Shown in pieces: positions 48,778-58,223 of a stretch of 64,000 nucleotides of DNA; position 1 is the stretch's first letter, and every line of letters begins with the position of its first letter. Position numbers and translations under genes: made by a program. Source of the DNA: Symmachiella dynata (GTDB lineage: Bacteria > Planctomycetota > Planctomycetia > Planctomycetales > Planctomycetaceae); assembly GCF_007747995.1 (NCBI RefSeq), contig NZ_CP036276.1:2843001-2907000 (forward strand). The letters run 5' to 3'. The notes under the pieces are model-generated. The model was given only the letters and a program-made list of their open reading frames with translations. It made no database searches and had not been told where the DNA came from.

Positions 48778-49275
48778 ATGAGTTCTCGACGCTCGGCGAA
48801 AGTCGCGCAAGCAATTCTGGAATGCGTGAGTTCCACCATTTTGTTGGAATTAAAAGATCCGCGGGTGAAAAATGTCACCGTGACCGGAGCGGAGGTCAGC
48901 GCGGATTTACGCTCGGCCAAGATCAAAGTTTCGATACTGGGCGATGAAAAGACGCAAGCCTTAACATTGCGCGGCTTGGAGTCGTCGCGGGGGTTTCTGC
49001 AAGCCAAAGTCGCCGAGCGATTAGAGACGCGTTATACTCCGATCCTGAAATTCGTTCTCGACCAAGGGGTCAAATTGAGTATCGAAACCTCAGCGATTCT
49101 CCGCGATCTGAATTTGCAACCACTAAACGAGGAGGCGCATGATGCGTCGGATGAATCCAACGTTTCCGACAACGATGAGGAGCCGGATACCGTTTTGGAC
49201 AGCACATCGCTGCCAGCCAGTCCGGTCGACAAACCGCCCCCTGCACCCGACGGCGAAGTTGGCCCACCCCCATAA
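48778..49275 (+). CDS. rbfA: Ribosome-binding factor A
   Basis: A 165-residue 30S maturation factor. MSSRRSAKVAQAILECVSSTILLELKDPRVKNVTVTGAEVSADLRSAKIKVSILGD has the family KH fold, with the conserved LKDPRV and VSADLRSAKIKVS patterns, and RYTPILKFVLDQGVKLS near residue 90. After residue 115 the protein has an acidic, Ser/Pro-rich tail of about 50 residues. Its place behind infB is the standard order. The tail may be a lineage feature and is not needed for the core role. Confidence 0.95.
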   Translation: MSSRRSAKVAQAILECVSSTILLELKDPRVKNVTVTGAEVSADLRSAKIKVSILGDEKTQALTLRGLESSRGFLQAKVAERLETRYTPILKFVLDQGVKLSIETSAILRDLNLQPLNEEAHDASDESNVSDNDEEPDTVLDSTSLPASPVDKPPPAPDGEVGPPP

Positions 49276-49443
49276 CACCAGTGAGTCGTGAAGGCGCGTG
49301 ATTTGGTGGCGCCCATTGTCGCAGCGACTGGCTGCCAAGACGAACAAGCTGGTACCCACCTTAAGAATCACGAAACTTGGCTGTGATTGAAATTTGAAAC
49401 GGCCCCGCATCGGTGGCATTGCTACAAATCATTCTGGAACCTC

Positions 49444-50448
49444 ATGGCTGCTGCACAAAAAACCAAAGCTTCCGACCGGCAGGCCGTATGCAAACGGCTG
49501 CTGACGAACCTAAAAAAACGCTACACGGGAAAGCTGCCGAAGTTCGATAAACCCGTGCTAGAAACGATGCTGTTTTCTGCCAGTTTGGAGAATTCCACCT
49601 GGGAGGAAGCGGAGGCGGCTCACGAGCGGCTGCTTGCGGAATTCCATGACCTCAACGAAATACGCGTCAGTTCGGTGAAAGAGGCCGAGACGGTTTTCTC
49701 GAACTTAAGTCATCCCGATTGGCGGGCGCTGCGCGTGCGCAGCGTGTTGCAATTTGTATTCGAGGACACGTACTCATTCGAATACGATGCACTCAAACGC
49801 AAGACGTTGGACTCGGCCAATAAGCAATTGAGCAAAGTCTCGCATATGACTCCGTTCATGCGGCTGTTCACCTTGCAGCACGCCTTGGGCAGTCATTTGT
49901 TGCCGGTCGACGATCGGATGAGCAATGCGATCGTCTGGCTGGGTTTGGCGGCACCGGGCGCACCGACGGAAGACGTTTCGAATATCTTAAAGTCGTCCGT
50001 TCGCAAGTCGGACTCGCCCTTATTTTGCCATTTAGTGCGATGTCTGGCGACCGACCCCAAGTATACGAAGTTCTTCGAGACCATTAATAAGCACGCGCCG
50101 GAAGAAGGTTGGGACCTGGAGACCGGCGTGGAACGATTGGACCGACTGTTCAAACGCGGTCCTTCTGCGTTCCAAAAACCGAAGAAAAAACGCGAGACTT
50201 CAAAAACAACCAAGAAAACGACTAAGAAAACCACCAAAAAAACAACCAAGGCACGCGGTGCTGCTTCCAAGACCGCTAAGAAAAAATCGACTGGTTCAGC
50301 GACCAAGAAAAAGCCCGCTGCCAGCGTTCCCCGCAAAAAGGCCGGTGTGAAAAAAGTGAAAGTTGCCAAGCCCAAGGCAACAAAGAAAGTGTCGCGTAAG
50401 GCCAAAAGCGCGAAGAAAACGACAACCCGCAAAAAGCCGACACGCTGA
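49444..50448 (+). CDS. Endonuclease III-fold protein with lysine-rich tail
   Basis: A 334-residue protein that starts at MAAAQKTKAS. About residues 20-200 follow the HhH-GPD glycosylase layout: ETMLFSASLENSTWEEAEAAHERLLAEF, AETVFSNLSHPDWRALRVRSVLQFV, then a region matching the helix-hairpin-helix and VDTHV part. There the usual LPGVGRKTA is replaced by SHMTPFMRLFTL and VDTHV by VDDRM; the catalytic aspartate position remains, the catalytic lysine does not. The four-cysteine iron-sulfur motif is absent. Residues about 240-334 are almost all Lys, Thr, Ala and Ser, with TTKK repeats like histone H1. I infer a DNA-binding protein without normal glycosylase activity. Confidence 0.7.
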   Translation: MAAAQKTKASDRQAVCKRLLTNLKKRYTGKLPKFDKPVLETMLFSASLENSTWEEAEAAHERLLAEFHDLNEIRVSSVKEAETVFSNLSHPDWRALRVRSVLQFVFEDTYSFEYDALKRKTLDSANKQLSKVSHMTPFMRLFTLQHALGSHLLPVDDRMSNAIVWLGLAAPGAPTEDVSNILKSSVRKSDSPLFCHLVRCLATDPKYTKFFETINKHAPEEGWDLETGVERLDRLFKRGPSAFQKPKKKRETSKTTKKTTKKTTKKTTKARGAASKTAKKKSTGSATKKKPAASVPRKKAGVKKVKVAKPKATKKVSRKAKSAKKTTTRKKPTR

Positions 50449-50748
50449 TACCGGCTTGCAAAGCCGATACGTTATTTTGGTCCGAGCCAAGCGTGCCGAT
50501 CACACGCGACACATTTTTCGCCCGGTCACGCGCCGGGGGCAGAACGGACTTGGTGGTTGGGGAAGTCTGCGGGTACAATAGCAGATGACATTGAGGTCGT
50601 TTTTTAAAAGCGGCTATTTGCGCCAACCGCGACTGCGGACATGTTGCCAGGGAATGCGTCTGCCAACATTTGTGATCATGGAAATCTGGTTGAGGAATCA
50701 ACGCGCAATTAGACGTTCATTAGCTCGACACATCGGGGAGCACCAAAC
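50449..50748. other. Intergenic region, nothing recognised
   Basis: 300 bases between the EndoIII-like and TPR genes. I see no gene, repeat or terminator with good support. Confidence 0.4.
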
Positions 50749-53070
50749 ATGGGAATCATGGGACATCGTAGCGTTTTACTCTTCCTGACGGGCATCGTAT
50801 TTCTTGGGAACCCGCTTGAGATTCCCGCTGATGAAACGCTGCACGCCGATCAACTGGCCTATGCTGTCGAATCCGACGACGATGCACCAGTCCCACCGGC
50901 AAAACCGAAGGTTGACCTTTCCAACGGGCTGCAAATTCAGCCGAACGAAGACAAGTTGGAATTGCTCAAACCGGTCAAACCACGCTCGGCCGATGAGCAG
51001 ATGAGAGTCGAAGCGCTGACATGGTTCTCCGTGGGACGCATGCGGCTGAAACGGGGACAAAACCAGACGGCGCTGGAAGCGTTTAAAAATGCTTACAAGC
51101 ATGATCCGCAATCGGTGGCGATTCTGGAATCGTTGATTGCGATGTCGATCACGCTGAATCGGGTCGATGATGCGATCGATTATTCGAAAAAATTGGTGGA
51201 GGTCGCTCCCGACCACTTCCACTCGCTACAAATTTTGGGACGGCATCTTGCCCAACAAGGCAAGATTCCCGAAGCGATCAAGATGTTGGAACGGGCCATT
51301 GCGACCGTTGAGTTTAACAAGCATTCGGAAAACTATGTGCGGCTCATGCGCGATCTGGGGATCTTGTATCGCGCAACATCCAATGCTCCCAAAGCTTCAG
51401 CAGCCTATGAAGTGGTGTTCGACGCGATTGAGCATCCCGACCAATACAATTTGCCGGACAATGTGCGGCGGCAGTTGATGGCTGACGTAATGACCAATTA
51501 CGAGCAGTTGGGCGATACGTTTTACCAAGGCGAAAACTATAAGTTGGCGATTTCTGCTTACCAGCGGGCGATCGAGACTAAGACCGGTAATATCGGCAAT
51601 GTGATCTACCACCTTGCGAAGGCTTATTTGGAATCAGGCCAGCCGGACAAGGCGATGGAGGAGTTGCAGGCATACTTCGACGCACAGCGACAAACTCAAG
51701 GACGCAATGCTTATGAGCTGTTGGGGGTGATTTTAGAAGCACAAGGCAAGTCGGACCAATTTCTGCCTAAGTTGCGCGTGTTGGCCGAGCGGGATCGCCG
51801 CAACGAAAAGTTGCAGTTCTTTTTGGCCGAAACGTTGCTCTCGGCCGATGCCCTTGAAGAAGCGGAACAGGTCCTAACGCAAGCGCTTGAACGGTCCAAG
51901 GACCCGGAAGGGTTTGCTGTGCTGGCGGGGATCTACCTTAAACAAAACCGGCCGAATGAATTGTTGCATACACTGGCGCGGGCCTATGCGGGGCGCAACC
52001 AACTCAATGCGATCCAGGCGGAATTGAAGGCGATTGCCGAAAACAAGGAACTGACCGCCAGCGTCATTGCCGAGGGGCGAAAACTGAATGAAGAAGAGTT
52101 CGACTTTGCCCACGCCTATGTGTTGGCGAATCTGGCGGAACGGGCCGATGAGAAAGAGCAGTCTGAAGAGTTTTATCGCACGGCGTTGAGTAAAACCCGC
52201 GTGGCGGAACAAAAAAACGCGGTGTACCTGGAACTGTCCGACCTGTTGCGTTCACAACGAAAGTTCGACGAAGCGGCGAAAGCGTTGCAGCAAGGTGTGG
52301 ATGATCCTGCATTCATCGCCGACTTGCAGACGCGGGTGTTGTTTTATTATTGGCTGTCCTACAACTTGGAACTCGCTGGCCAAACCGAAGCGGCTTTGGA
52401 AGCGATTGGTGAAGGCATGAAACTAGCGGGGCGACCCAATGGGATTTTGAAATTACGCGAAGCCTGGGTCTATTATCACAGCGAACGGAACGAAGAAGCC
52501 ATTGAGCGGTTTGAGGCGATCATCAAAGACTTTGCCAATGATTCCGCCATCGTCCGCAGTGCTAAGTCCAATCTTTCTAACCTTTATGTGCAGATGGGCG
52601 ATCAGCAGAAGGGTGAAGAGATTCTGGAGGAGGTCTATCGAGAGAACCCGACCGAACCGGGGATTAACAACGACTTGGGATATCTGTATGCCGACCAAGG
52701 TAAGAACTTGGAACAAGCCGAAAAGATGATCCGCATTGCGATCGAATCGGACCCGGATAACGCTGCCTACCTCGATAGTATGGGATGGGTGCTCTATAAG
52801 CGGGAAAAATTTGAAGAGGCGTTACCTTACTTGAAGAAGGCATCGGAAGAAGAACTCGGCCAAGACGGTACCATTTACGATCATCTGGGGGACGTCTATC
52901 AACGGTTGGGAAAAATTGACCTCGCGGTCGAGGCGTGGAAAAAGGCGTTGGAACTCTCCGACGTCGATACGAAAACGAACAAGAAGCTCATCGAGCGACT
53001 GAACGAAAAACTCAAGAATCATCAGTCGCCTCCCGGTGAGTTGCGGCCGGAGCGGCCTGATTCGCCCTAG
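50749..53070 (+). CDS. Large tetratricopeptide-repeat protein, secreted
   Basis: A 773-residue protein with a good GGGGAG site nine bases upstream. Residues 1-27 make a signal peptide (MGHRSVLLFLTGIVFLGNPLEIPA). From residue about 85 there are about 14 TPR units in several blocks, for example ALTWFSVGRMRLKRGQNQTALEAFKNAYKHDP, LGRHLAQQGKIPEAIKMLERAI and LGDVYQRLGKIDLAVEAWKKALEL. The end (about 750) is Pro/Glu/Arg-rich. TPR proteins of this type are often part of outer-membrane or secretion complexes, but no partner is shown by context. yebC follows after 271 bases. Confidence 0.88.
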   Translation: MGIMGHRSVLLFLTGIVFLGNPLEIPADETLHADQLAYAVESDDDAPVPPAKPKVDLSNGLQIQPNEDKLELLKPVKPRSADEQMRVEALTWFSVGRMRLKRGQNQTALEAFKNAYKHDPQSVAILESLIAMSITLNRVDDAIDYSKKLVEVAPDHFHSLQILGRHLAQQGKIPEAIKMLERAIATVEFNKHSENYVRLMRDLGILYRATSNAPKASAAYEVVFDAIEHPDQYNLPDNVRRQLMADVMTNYEQLGDTFYQGENYKLAISAYQRAIETKTGNIGNVIYHLAKAYLESGQPDKAMEELQAYFDAQRQTQGRNAYELLGVILEAQGKSDQFLPKLRVLAERDRRNEKLQFFLAETLLSADALEEAEQVLTQALERSKDPEGFAVLAGIYLKQNRPNELLHTLARAYAGRNQLNAIQAELKAIAENKELTASVIAEGRKLNEEEFDFAHAYVLANLAERADEKEQSEEFYRTALSKTRVAEQKNAVYLELSDLLRSQRKFDEAAKALQQGVDDPAFIADLQTRVLFYYWLSYNLELAGQTEAALEAIGEGMKLAGRPNGILKLREAWVYYHSERNEEAIERFEAIIKDFANDSAIVRSAKSNLSNLYVQMGDQQKGEEILEEVYRENPTEPGINNDLGYLYADQGKNLEQAEKMIRIAIESDPDNAAYLDSMGWVLYKREKFEEALPYLKKASEEELGQDGTIYDHLGDVYQRLGKIDLAVEAWKKALELSDVDTKTNKKLIERLNEKLKNHQSPPGELRPERPDSP

Positions 53071-53341
53071 CAATCCGTTGAAATCAGCGGCACTGGCAGC
53101 TCGTCTGCTCGTGCAAATCATGTGACCGACAAAACAGTGCTGGATCAGCCGGCAGTGGCCCATGATTTTGGGGAGCGGTTTTGTATTTCAATGGGCGATA
53201 AGATAAATTTGCAGGTAAGACGGACAATTTTCAACCGGTTTCAAAACCCGCTGTGGTGCATCGTTTTCCCGGAGATGGGGAACAGCTGCGATGCATGACC
53301 GGGATTTTGCATAGGTTTTACTCTATCATCTGACGATTGAC

Positions 53342-54094
53342 ATGGCTGGACATTCACACTGGGCCGGGATTAAACACAAAAAAGGCATCGCCGATAAAAA
53401 ACGGGGTGCTCTGTTCGGGAAATTGAGCCGCGCGATTATCGTTGCCGCTCAGAACGGCGGCGGCGATCCGGCCATGAACCTGACGCTGCGCTACGCCATC
53501 GACCGCGCTCGCAAATCGAGTATGCCCAAAGACAACATCGAACGCGCCATCAAAAAAGGCTGCGGCGATATGGGCGGCGTGGTCTACACCGAGATTCTCT
53601 ACGAAGGCTACGGTGCCGAAGGCGTCGCTGTGCTGTGCGATGCGCTCACCGACAACCGCAACCGCACCGCTGGTGAAGTCCGCAAATGTTTTGAGGTCCA
53701 TGGCGGCAATTTGGGGGCAACCGGCTGTGTTTCTTGGATGTTTGAACGCAAGGGATTGTTCCTGGTTCCGGCCGAAAATGTCGACGAAGAAGCGTTGTTC
53801 GAAGTGGCCCTGGAAGCGGGGGCGGAGGATGTCAAAGCGGTCGGGCCCGGCTTTGAGATCACCTGCGATCCCGAGGTGTACGACGATGTCGACGCCGCCT
53901 TGGAAGCCGCAAAATATGCGACAGAAATGGCGGAGATTACCCGCGTCGCATCCAACACCGTGACGCTCGACGTGGCGGGGGGCCGTAAGGTTCTCAAGCT
54001 GATCGATGCTCTGGAAGAGTTGGAAGATATCCAGTCCGTGACTGCGAACTTTGACATTCCCGACGATGTCATGGCGGAAGTCGAAAGCGAATAG
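53342..54094 (+). CDS. yebC: YebC/PmpR family transcriptional regulator
   Basis: A 250-residue protein of the usual length. MAGHSHWAGIKHKKGIADKKRGALFGKLSRAI is the diagnostic N-terminus. KDNIERAIKKG, YTEILYEGYGAEGVAVLCDALTDNRNRTAGEVR and GNLGATGCVSWMFERKG follow, with three domains in the known structures. Homologues include transcription regulators and factors that ease ribosome stalling at proline-rich sequences; by sequence alone the role of this copy is open. The start context (ATG at 53342) has no clear Shine-Dalgarno site, as often in planctomycetes. A 256-base gap separates it from the zinc-ribbon gene array. Confidence 0.96.
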   Translation: MAGHSHWAGIKHKKGIADKKRGALFGKLSRAIIVAAQNGGGDPAMNLTLRYAIDRARKSSMPKDNIERAIKKGCGDMGGVVYTEILYEGYGAEGVAVLCDALTDNRNRTAGEVRKCFEVHGGNLGATGCVSWMFERKGLFLVPAENVDEEALFEVALEAGAEDVKAVGPGFEITCDPEVYDDVDAALEAAKYATEMAEITRVASNTVTLDVAGGRKVLKLIDALEELEDIQSVTANFDIPDDVMAEVESE

Positions 54095-54350
54095 CGATCG
54101 CTGTTACAGCTTTGCGCGATAAGCGGTTCAGCATTGGTAGTGCGGACGGATGCGTGGCAGCACTGTGGATTTGGCAAATCGGCGCACGATTCGTCAAGAC
54201 TCGCCCGTTGATAGCGAATCACGGGAGTCGGGACTTGAAATCAGGCGGATCGTACTCCGTCGGGCACCGATGCCTCGGATGTCGAGTTCCATTCCCCGAT
54301 GGGAATTGCTGAAAACAGCCGAGTTCCCTTGTTGCTGAAAGCCGCCCGAG

Positions 54351-55067
54351 ATGACCATCGAATTTCACTGTCCCGGTTGCGACAAATGGCTCAGCACGTC
54401 CAACGAAAGGGCGGGGTGGCAGGCGCAGTGTCCTCAATGCAGCACTTTGGTGACAGTGCCGCACAATCCCGACGCACCTGCGGTCCTCGACCCGGTCGTT
54501 GGCAAGGTGGCCCCGGCGGTTGGTGATGCGGCGCCAGCGACGGACAGTTGCTGTCCCATGTGCGGCGCGGCGGTTTATTCAGCGGCGGGCCGTTGCACTC
54601 AATGCGGAGAACGCTTCGGTGAAGATGCCACGGAGTCGGCCAAGCGGGATTTGGTTTACGCGCGATTCGGTGCGCGTTGGGTGGCATTCATGATTGATTA
54701 TGTCATCGCGTGGTTGATCCCCAGTATTCTAATTAGTGTGCCGGTAACCTTGATTGGAGGCTATCACAATCCGATTGAGGACGATGCCTTCATGGTTTCC
54801 ACAATCTTTGCGTTCTTCGTTTCATGGCTCTACCATGCCGTGATGGAAAGTTCTATGAGGCAGGCGACATTGGGGAAGATGGCGATGCAGTTGATGGTGA
54901 CCGACACGGCAGGGCGGCGAATCAGCTTTTGGCGGGCGGCGGGGCGGCCGTTTGCTAAAATCCTGTCGGGGATGTTTTGCTATCTCGGTTATATCTTGGC
55001 GGCATTCACAGTACGGCATCAGGCGCTGCATGATATGATTTGTGGCACGTTGGTGGTGCGAGCGTGA
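54351..55067 (+). CDS. RDD family membrane protein with two zinc ribbons
   Basis: A 238-residue protein. Residues 1-40 form a first zinc ribbon (FHCPGCDKWLSTSNERAG with a later CPQC), and residues about 65-92 form a second (SCCPMCGAAVYSAAGRCTQCGERF). The RDD domain follows: YARFGARWVAFMIDYVIAWLIPSILI, with the characteristic Arg/Asp residues, and two more helices, then MRQATLGKMAMQLMVTDTAGRRISFWRAAGRPFAK. RDD proteins are membrane proteins of mostly unknown function. It is the first of three adjacent genes that share the FHCPxCDK start; the next start is 66 bases on. Confidence 0.88.
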   Translation: MTIEFHCPGCDKWLSTSNERAGWQAQCPQCSTLVTVPHNPDAPAVLDPVVGKVAPAVGDAAPATDSCCPMCGAAVYSAAGRCTQCGERFGEDATESAKRDLVYARFGARWVAFMIDYVIAWLIPSILISVPVTLIGGYHNPIEDDAFMVSTIFAFFVSWLYHAVMESSMRQATLGKMAMQLMVTDTAGRRISFWRAAGRPFAKILSGMFCYLGYILAAFTVRHQALHDMICGTLVVRA

Positions 55068-55132
55068 TATCCGCGTTACTTTATAGGTCGTCGTAGGTGG
55101 GGGTAAGCCATTGGTCCGGGAGCGCGCATTCG

Positions 55133-56230
55133 ATGATCCAATTTCACTGTCCGTTTTGTGACAAGCTGCTGTCTACGACGGAAGATAAGGCGGGACATCG
55201 CGCGGATTGCCCTGACTGCGGACAGGTCGTGATTGTCCCCGACAGATCTGAAGTCCAACCGGCAGCGCTGGATCAAGGGGGCTCCCACGATTCGTCGGCC
55301 GACAGTGGCCAGGAAGCCGTGCAGGAGGATCCAGTGAGCGAAGAGTCATCGTTGGAGGTGACTAAACCTTGTCCGATGTGCGGCGCTCAAATTAAGGCGG
55401 CTGCCATTAAGTGCCGGTATTGCGGCGAAGAGTTCGGCGCGTTGGGGAGCAGGGGGCCGGGCACGACGGATGGGACCATCGTGCCGACGCAAATTGCCAT
55501 GGGTGAGGTGATGAGCAGCGCCTGGACGATTTTCAAACAGCAGATGGGAATGTGCATCGCCACCATGGTGGTCGCGGCGCTGGTGTATATCGGCAGCCAA
55601 TTCTTGCTACAAGTAATATTCGTGGGTTTTTCGTTCTTGGGTTCAGGCTTGGGCGAGGGCGGAATCGTTGTCATGGTGATCGCCATCGTGGTGATGTATC
55701 TGACGATGTTCGTTGTGCAGACGCTGGTCATGTTGGGCTGGCTGCGGATTATGTTGGCGGTTGCGCGCGGTGAACCGGCCGATTTGGGGCAACTGTTTAA
55801 TTCCGGACGTTGGTTGTTCCGCGCCTGCGTTGCCAATTTTCTGATCGGTATTTTGATGCTGGTTTTCTTATACGGTCCGATTTTTGCCGGAATCGGCATC
55901 GCCAACATGTTAGGAGCCGATGAGGGGATCATGATGTTGATCGTGTTTCCGGTGGCGTTTGTCGTTGGTATTTTGATGATGACGGTCTTGTCGCAAGTCC
56001 TGCCGCTGATTGTCGACCAGGATCTGGGGGCGGTGGAGTCATTGCGGACATCGGTTTCTATTACCTCGGGAAATCGCGGGCAGTTGTTTCTCTTGGGGTT
56101 TGTCGGCATGTTTTTGTACATACTGGGATTTTTGGCCTGCGGTATTGGTGCGCTGTTCACGATCCCTTATCTGGCGGTATTGTTTGCTGTCACCTATCTA
56201 CGAATGACCGGGCAGGCGACTGTCGCTTGA
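55133..56230 (+). CDS. Multi-pass membrane protein with two N-terminal zinc ribbons (paralogue A)
   Basis: A 365-residue protein, started at MIQFHCPFCDKLLSTTEDKAGHRADCPDCGQ. A second ribbon has CPMCGAQIKAAAIKCRYCGEEF (about 81-102). Then come about six membrane segments, among them CIATMVVAALVYIGSQFLLQVIF, MVIAIVVMYLTMFVVQTLVML, FLIGILMLVFLYGPIFAGIGI and a helix pair ending the protein. SAWTIFKQQMG precedes the first helix. The membrane part resembles multi-pass domains of unknown function found with YciC- or DUF975-type proteins, but I cannot name the family. It is close to the next gene in sequence and layout, so the two are probably tandem duplicates. Confidence 0.85.
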   Translation: MIQFHCPFCDKLLSTTEDKAGHRADCPDCGQVVIVPDRSEVQPAALDQGGSHDSSADSGQEAVQEDPVSEESSLEVTKPCPMCGAQIKAAAIKCRYCGEEFGALGSRGPGTTDGTIVPTQIAMGEVMSSAWTIFKQQMGMCIATMVVAALVYIGSQFLLQVIFVGFSFLGSGLGEGGIVVMVIAIVVMYLTMFVVQTLVMLGWLRIMLAVARGEPADLGQLFNSGRWLFRACVANFLIGILMLVFLYGPIFAGIGIANMLGADEGIMMLIVFPVAFVVGILMMTVLSQVLPLIVDQDLGAVESLRTSVSITSGNRGQLFLLGFVGMFLYILGFLACGIGALFTIPYLAVLFAVTYLRMTGQATVA

Positions 56231-56358
56231 CGCGCCGCTCTCGGCGCGGAATGATCTATGCATTGAACACAATTCTCCGCCTGACCGGCGACCCGATATC
56301 CCCCAGCTACGACCGCATGAACGCCGTCGTCTGATTCCACTAGCAAGGAGCCGCTGAC

Positions 56359-57327
56359 ATGTCGATCGAGTTTCATTGTCCTCACTGCGATAAGTATCTC
56401 AAGACCAAGGAGGACAAAGCGGGACGGATGGCGGATTGTCCCGGCTGCGGCCAACAGATCGAAGTGCCAAGCATCTCCGATTTTCGCTACCAGGAAACCG
56501 ACGCTGAGATGACCGGTCCGATTGATTACGGTGATGTCGATGTGATCTCCGAAGAGACCAAGCCCTGTCCGATGTGCGGACAAGAGGTCAAAGCGGCGGC
56601 GGTTAAGTGCCGGTTTTGTGGGGAGGAATTTGGCCCGCAGCCGTTAGCCGACGGCGAGATTCGCCCGACGGTGATTGACGTGGGTGAGGTGATGGGGACG
56701 AGCTGGGAGATTTTTAAGGCCAATTTGGGGGCATGTGTGGGCGCGACCATTGTCGTGCTGATGCTCAATGGATTTGTACAACAGGGAGTTGGCGGAGTGC
56801 AGACGCTGATTCTTGGCGATCAGCCGGGGAATCAGATGGGCCTATTTATTGTCATCCAACTCATCGGGTTTTTGATTTCATTTGCTTTCCAAACGTGGCT
56901 TACCGTGGGGCAGACGATCTTCTTTTTGAATGTGGCGCGAGGCAAGGAGGCGACGATCGGCCAAGTCTTTACCGGTGGTGCGATGTTGCCAAACGCATTG
57001 GGCGCGCAGATCCTATTTACAATCATGTACATGATCGGGTTTGTTCTGCTGATTGTGCCTGGGATAATCATCGCGTTGATGTTCAGCCAGAATCTGCCCT
57101 TAATCGCCGATCGGAATCTATCGGTGATGGATGCCTTACAAACATCTCGTGAAATCACGAATGGCAACAAGCTGAGCTTGTTCACCCTGTTTCTGGCACT
57201 ATTCGGTCTGATGATTGTCGGTATCTTAGCCTGTTGTGTGGGCGTGTTTTTCACCGCCAGCTATGGGACGCTGATGTTGGTTGTCGCCTATCTGCGCATG
57301 ACCGGACAACATGTGGCTGTTCGATGA
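56359..57327 (+). CDS. Multi-pass membrane protein with two N-terminal zinc ribbons (paralogue B)
   Basis: A 322-residue paralogue of the gene at 55133, started at MSIEFHCPHCDKYLKTKEDKAG. The first ribbon ends with CPGCGQ and the second is CPMCGQEVKAAAVKCRFCGEEF. About six membrane helices follow, with the helix-rich patterns FVLLIVPGIIIALMFSQNLPLIADRN and TSREITNGNKLSLFTLFLALFGLM that resemble YciC/DUF975-like domains. The linker between ribbons and membrane part reads IDVGEVMGTSWEIFKANLG, where paralogue A has MGEVMSSAWTIFKQQMG. Function unknown. Confidence 0.85.
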   Translation: MSIEFHCPHCDKYLKTKEDKAGRMADCPGCGQQIEVPSISDFRYQETDAEMTGPIDYGDVDVISEETKPCPMCGQEVKAAAVKCRFCGEEFGPQPLADGEIRPTVIDVGEVMGTSWEIFKANLGACVGATIVVLMLNGFVQQGVGGVQTLILGDQPGNQMGLFIVIQLIGFLISFAFQTWLTVGQTIFFLNVARGKEATIGQVFTGGAMLPNALGAQILFTIMYMIGFVLLIVPGIIIALMFSQNLPLIADRNLSVMDALQTSREITNGNKLSLFTLFLALFGLMIVGILACCVGVFFTASYGTLMLVVAYLRMTGQHVAVR

Positions 57328-57537
57328 CCCGCCTAAAGTCCGCGTGCTTTTCAAAAGCTGTTATTTCGGTGACAGGGAACGTTCGTTGACGTCACACTTC
57401 TCGATGTGTGCGATCGATATCAATCGCGGGTGTGTGGGCGCGCTTACAGACAAGCTGCTTGGTATGGGATATAGTCGTAAGTGCGAGCAATACCGACGCT
57501 AGTCGTTTGCATTTACTCTTCCTCAAGGCACCTCCAC

Positions 57538-58038
57538 ATGACCACACCATTGCGCAGTCTCGCCGTTTGGAAATGGGGGCTGTTGTTGTCGCTGTGGTGT
57601 GGCTGTCTGTATGGCGTGTTGCGGGTGACGGAAATCCCGGGCAATTGGGGGCATTGGATTTGCGGCCCATGGGGGTGCGGTCCAAAGTTACAGGCGCTGG
57701 TCGCCTGCCATGGCTTTTGGCTGGTGCTGTTGGTTCCTGCGGCAATCATTTTCAGTGCGGCGCTCCCGACTCGCCAAGTGCGACTAATCGGTACGCTGGT
57801 CGCCGGATTGGGCGCGGCGGCGATTTTGATCGTGGCGATCATTCAAGGCTGCACTTGGTTACCGGTCACGCTGCATCCGTATTATTTCGGTCAACGCGTG
57901 CTGTTCATCGTCGCTACCAAGGTTGAGTTCCCCATGGTGCAGTTTGTCTGCATCGGCCTGTTGCTGCGGTATTTTGCAAAATCACGCGACCGGCGCGAGT
58001 CGGCTGAAGAGAGCGAGGCGACGGGGCATGAGGCTTGA
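57538..58038 (+). CDS. Small multi-pass membrane protein, unknown function
   Basis: A 166-residue protein, started at MTTPLRSLAVWKWG; the longer in-frame version adds residues that look untranslated. It has four likely membrane helices: WGLLLSLWCGCLYGVL, FWLVLLVPAAIIFSAAL, IGTLVAGLGAAAILIVAII and FPMVQFVCIGLLLRYF. A loop rich in Cys, Gly and Trp (HWICGPWGCGPKLQ) lies between helices 1 and 2. The C-terminus is acidic. I recognise no family. It follows the zinc-ribbon array on the same strand. Confidence 0.75.
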   Translation: MTTPLRSLAVWKWGLLLSLWCGCLYGVLRVTEIPGNWGHWICGPWGCGPKLQALVACHGFWLVLLVPAAIIFSAALPTRQVRLIGTLVAGLGAAAILIVAIIQGCTWLPVTLHPYYFGQRVLFIVATKVEFPMVQFVCIGLLLRYFAKSRDRRESAEESEATGHEA

Positions 58039-58223
58039 GGCATTTGATCAAAATCATCGCAGTGTGCAAGCCGTACTTCCTCAAGCCTGACCCCTCACGC
58101 CTCAAGCCTCTCCGCTGCTTGTTGTTCATCGACGGGCGGTTTACAATCGCTTTCGCGACAAATCTACTGTTGCCCATTGCTCCGATGGTCCCTCCCCTCG
58201 TTCCCTCCTAAGTCTGAGTTGCC

